Notes under the pieces: generated by a model
What the model saw: only the letters and a program-made list of their open reading frames with translations
The model's database searches: none
Told to the model about the DNA's origin: nothing
Shown: piece after piece, positions 62,101 to 64,000 of the stretch
How the letters are laid out: each line of letters starts with the position of its first letter
How positions within the stretch are numbered: position 1 is the first letter of the stretch
Program-made: the position numbers and the translations under genes
NCBI GenBank assembly: GCA_016868315.1
Contig: VGHE01000010.1
Location: forward strand, 35,160-99,159
Source of the DNA: Betaproteobacteria bacterium
GTDB taxonomy: Bacteria; Bdellovibrionota_B; Oligoflexia; Silvanigrellales; Silvanigrellaceae
Direction of reading: 5' to 3'
Length of the DNA: 64,000 nucleotides

Positions 62101-64000
62101 GCTCTGACATCGTCTGGAAGCAATTGGTGGGCTGTTTGCGCGTATTCGAGTGCTTTCTGGAATGCAAAGACTTTGAGTGCCAGTCGACCCGCATTCAGTA
62201 GAATACCTCGCGCCCATCCTGGATCACGCTGTGGGCGTCCGTTTTTAAGATGATAAGCCAGTTCGAAAGGTTCAATTGCAACACGGCGACCGCCCGGGGT
62301 TTTGTCATTTTCCTCTTGAACCATTTTGCGGTGAAGCCAGACGGCATAACCGTGGTGGCAATCCGTTCTAAGCTCGTGCCCCGCCATCTGATAGGCAGCC
62401 TCACGAACCTTGTCGTGCACAAAACTCAAGGTGTCTCGCCCGAAGTAAACGAGGTGTTTTTCCGAAAGTTCACTGAGGCAACGCAGTAGCGGTGCTTTGA
62501 TTTCCTTTTCCCGCAGGAGATACTCAAGAGCTCCGAGTTGAACTTCGTTCCCAACCACACTGGCAACCAGCAGCAGTTGCTTGCTCTCGGGGTTGAGCTC
62601 AGCGATCCGTTCGGAGACAAGCGAGGCGATTCCATGCGACAAAGATGCACTCTGTGCCTTTGCGGAATCGAAGAACCATTCATCGCCGCTTTCATCAGGA
62701 TGATAGATTTCTTTGGTCAAGCAAAAGTTGAGATATTCTCTGATATAGAAAGGATTTCCCTGAGTCAGTAAAAAGGTCATGCGCTGCAGTTTGGTGATTT
62801 GGGCGCCTGCTTCGTCAAGCAGATTTTCGACTAAAGCATTCGACTCTTCTTCGCTGAGTGGCCCAAGCATTACGTGCGATTGTGGGCCTTCGTGTTGCAG
62901 GATGCGCTGATAAAATGGATGCTCTTGGGTAACTTCATTGCTTCGATAGGAACCAAGAAGAAGAAGCTTACCGAGTTCACCTTTTCGAGCCCGTGCAGAT
63001 ACGATTTCAATGACCGACAGGCTCTCCGTGTCAGCCCACTGCAGGTCATCGAGAACAAGGATCAAAGCAGCATCTCGAAGCCCGAACATGACCAATAAAT
63101 CAACGAGTGTTTCAAGGAAGGTTCGAGATTCATCCTCAAATTCTTCGTGTGGCAATTCTTTGGTGAAGGAGAAAATATCGCGCAGCGAGGTGAAGCGTTG
63201 TGTGAGAAGTCTGAGGCGCGCACCGAGAACGTTGCCCACGTCTTTTGCCCAGCTCTTTGTTTCGGCTTCCGGTTCGAGCGCCATTTCACGAAGGTAGCCA
63301 TGTATAATGGAAAGAATGCCAGACAGCGGCACATTTCGTTCGAACTCGGAAAACTTTCCAATGAGTGTGCGCACTCCGAGGCTCGAGGCCTTCCACCCGA
63401 CCTCGTAGCACAGGCGCGATTTTCCTCCGCCGGAGGGTGCTCCGATAAAGGCGCATCCACCGCGTCCACTGATGGCCTCGTCGAGTTGGTTTCCGAGCTT
63501 GTTGAGCTCGCTCTTTCTTCCCACAAAGGCGATTTTTGTCTTCAATTCACGGATGCGATCTTTTTTCCCGAGCGCAAAAATAGAGACGTGCCGAGATTCT
63601 GTTAATTCGGCAAGACAAAGGCGCAGGTCGTATGCCAGACCGCGCGCACTTGCATAGCGATCGTCGGGGTTCTTGCGCAGGAGTTTCTGCACGATTTCGC
63701 TGAGTGGTTCAGGGAATGAGGGAATTTCTTCGCTGAGTGGCTGAGGCACTCCATTGAGGATTTTCTCGAGAAGCAACTTTGGTGTTGCTTCCCGAAAGGG
63801 CGGGTGTCCCGTTGCCACTTCATAGAGAGTCGCTCCGAGTGAATAAAGGTCGGCCTGTTCTTCTCGCTTTGCTTTGATAAAGCCGCTTCTCTCGGGTGCA
63901 AGATAGGGCAGGGTTGCCAGGGCATGTGCGGGTCGACTCAAAAAATCGCTGCTGTTGATGAGTGCCGCTTGTCCGAAGTCTACGAATACAGGTTGATTGT
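59178..64000 (-). CDS. Ser/Thr kinase-AAA ATPase-TPR-GAF-PP2C (SpoIIE) multidomain regulator, 5' end outside window
   Basis: The frame is open to the window end, so the start is missing; about 1607 residues are visible. First comes the C-lobe of a Ser/Thr kinase: DFG at 63972-63980, the APE site YLAPER, and ADLYSLGATLYEVATGHPPF. An AAA_16-type ATPase follows: Walker A GAPSGGGKSR, Walker B LILVLDDLQWAD. A long helical TPR-like region fills about 60700-62600, then a GAF domain (60000-60480, LDAVLDAMCHSTGARVGALFLYEG). A SpoIIE-type PP2C phosphatase ends it, with metal aspartates in TGGDWF, VGDVTGHGLPSAM, YTDGLVE and LEDDVTVYMF. One protein thus combines a kinase with a phosphatase. ATP-sensing or ligand-sensing input through AAA and GAF is expected from the families. 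Confidence 0.95.
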   Translation of the reverse strand, partial: NQPVFVDFGQAALINSSDFLSRPAHALATLPYLAPERSGFIKAKREEQADLYSLGATLYEVATGHPPFREATPKLLLEKILNGVPQPLSEEIPSFPEPLSEIVQKLLRKNPDDRYASARGLAYDLRLCLAELTESRHVSIFALGKKDRIRELKTKIAFVGRKSELNKLGNQLDEAISGRGGCAFIGAPSGGGKSRLCYEVGWKASSLGVRTLIGKFSEFERNVPLSGILSIIHGYLREMALEPEAETKSWAKDVGNVLGARLRLLTQRFTSLRDIFSFTKELPHEEFEDESRTFLETLVDLLVMFGLRDAALILVLDDLQWADTESLSVIEIVSARARKGELGKLLLLGSYRSNEVTQEHPFYQRILQHEGPQSHVMLGPLSEEESNALVENLLDEAGAQITKLQRMTFLLTQGNPFYIREYLNFCLTKEIYHPDESGDEWFFDSAKAQSASLSHGIASLVSERIAELNPESKQLLLVASVVGNEVQLGALEYLLREKEIKAPLLRCLSELSEKHLVYFGRDTLSFVHDKVREAAYQMAGHELRTDCHHGYAVWLHRKMVQEENDKTPGGRRVAIEPFELAYHLKNGRPQRDPGWARGILLNAGRLALKVFAFQKALEYAQTAHQLLPDDVRANPQVLNEFILISELLADARVLNEDPVGAVDLYTSLLDYIKIDLHKTEILGKLCECNLTLFRYRDSLEAGIQGVQLLKRKIDTSEGKSLLMIFALLIPFAVGLAWWRLFGKAEKKFQTQQDEIFFKLLVNIQVALFFSRPVCAVSNQMRYTLTLLRHEPCKHRAMIIGYWGVVAGVFGIAKISNRIYRSSLQYFEQHPDPIARSFLLFTWGYLNEFPRARLRESHSKHVQALETLETAGESFWRVLTMQGLIHMDEYGLGNGETYALLSRYTNLIFRIKQTPTILDAVLRHHLLTKNQEELEKYEKIVAEAGQAIRADGFDTIDSCYAHLSLGELNILREDPQSALPYLQEAFRIVVRHAHRVSYCIFVPVILALCYVRLNRPWAALPPLALAWVNQIFSARLLLPKTCFVTGELLYRSGARILGRWFAQKGIEKAHYHRLPAITHELRMNFASMIVDDDPEYAGIVYRMCREYFSERQYLFYVDRCDRGILRSQMLAESFTTQKHSSNSGRSTRSPAVGPTFSSQSSNRSSKTEVMRHRVEIESLLQIFLNLSALNEKEPFLDAVLDAMCHSTGARVGALFLYEGENLKPVRTRGCLLEEVGESVNPASGIDKWFLEKCAQEVKREPRIRPTAWRTPHPACDGSAMVVPLPFKEKIYGYCYLANVEVNEYFDARSQRVVSPLASQAAITYQNFILLNAKEEKARLDAELNAARLMQNALLPNSIEVPSLEISYFYEPASQTGGDWFHHHFDAAHDRLYAFVGDVTGHGLPSAMLTAVVSGAIQSHLKRDFERARGDLLGLEESLKELAEIANFAVFSAGARSQRFMTMSFVCLDLKTGELGMVNAGHPPPYVYSAHEGRVSALPCSGSLLGFSETPAFGFAKHTLSPGDSIFLYTDGLVENICDGKPILSSRNLRKSIQASQEPSICVEDLAHLVRTAAQQQALEDDVTVYMFRWQAERNQNKAEYHGLPLAG

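Overview
The window is ordinary chromosomal DNA from a rod-shaped, diderm (Gram-negative) bacterium. It is densely packed with about 49 protein genes on both strands, and I see no rRNA, tRNA, CRISPR array, insertion sequence or prophage. Evidence for the cell type includes a rod-shape cluster (mreC-mreD-PBP2-rodA), a succinylase-type diaminopimelate pathway (dapC-dapD), RseP, isoprenyl transferase, a YciB-like inner-membrane protein and at least nine genes with lipoprotein signal peptides. C5-pathway haem synthesis (hemL), PPi-dependent phosphofructokinase, glnS and asnS, and very large kinase/cyclase/phosphatase signalling proteins recall Bdellovibrionota/Oligoflexia or other former Deltaproteobacteria. 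That placement is an inference from gene content with low certainty.

Layout. 1-350: 3' end of asnS. 373-9963: five minus-strand genes in probable operon order: helical unknown protein, AsnB-type amidotransferase, lipoprotein, a 1340-residue membrane histidine kinase/receiver/nucleotide cyclase, and an LprI-like secreted protein. 10100-15787: pyrG, a lipoprotein, then hemL-dtd-phoR-like kinase. 15818-20379: an SH3/EF-hand lipoprotein, a coiled-coil lipoprotein, a class 3 lipase and a PhoB-like regulator. 20492-23569: a stand-alone nuoB, an NADK2-type NAD kinase and a PpiD/SurA-like foldase. 23747-29536: mreC, mreD, mrdA, rodA, cytochrome c, ruvC. 29538-31535: small surface protein and hisS. 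31703-36887: uppS, rseP, tsaB, pssA, asd in a tight operon. 36953-43458: surface lipoproteins (CFI-box/barrel protein, GHL10-like glycosidase, von Willebrand A protein) and a winged-helix protein. 43492-47411: pfp, purA, lipoprotein. 47539-50458: TPR protein, dapC, dapD. 50501-53996: a STAS protein coupled to a COQ8-like kinase, a lipoprotein, and a pseudo-receiver/ATPase protein. 54079-59181: metallopeptidase, secreted helical protein, YciB-like protein, glnS, START protein. 59178-64000: a kinase/AAA ATPase/GAF/PP2C protein that runs off the window end.

How the genes work together: most of the window serves the cell envelope (wall precursors, elongasome, lipid carrier, phospholipid head group, membrane protease, outer-membrane lipoproteins). 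This is interleaved with core metabolism and several signalling proteins. The STAS protein, the ATPase protein and the PP2C phosphatase have the domain types of a partner-switching system, although the STAS protein lacks the usual phosphorylated serine. No non-coding gap exceeds about 265 bases; the longest is 54979-55243.
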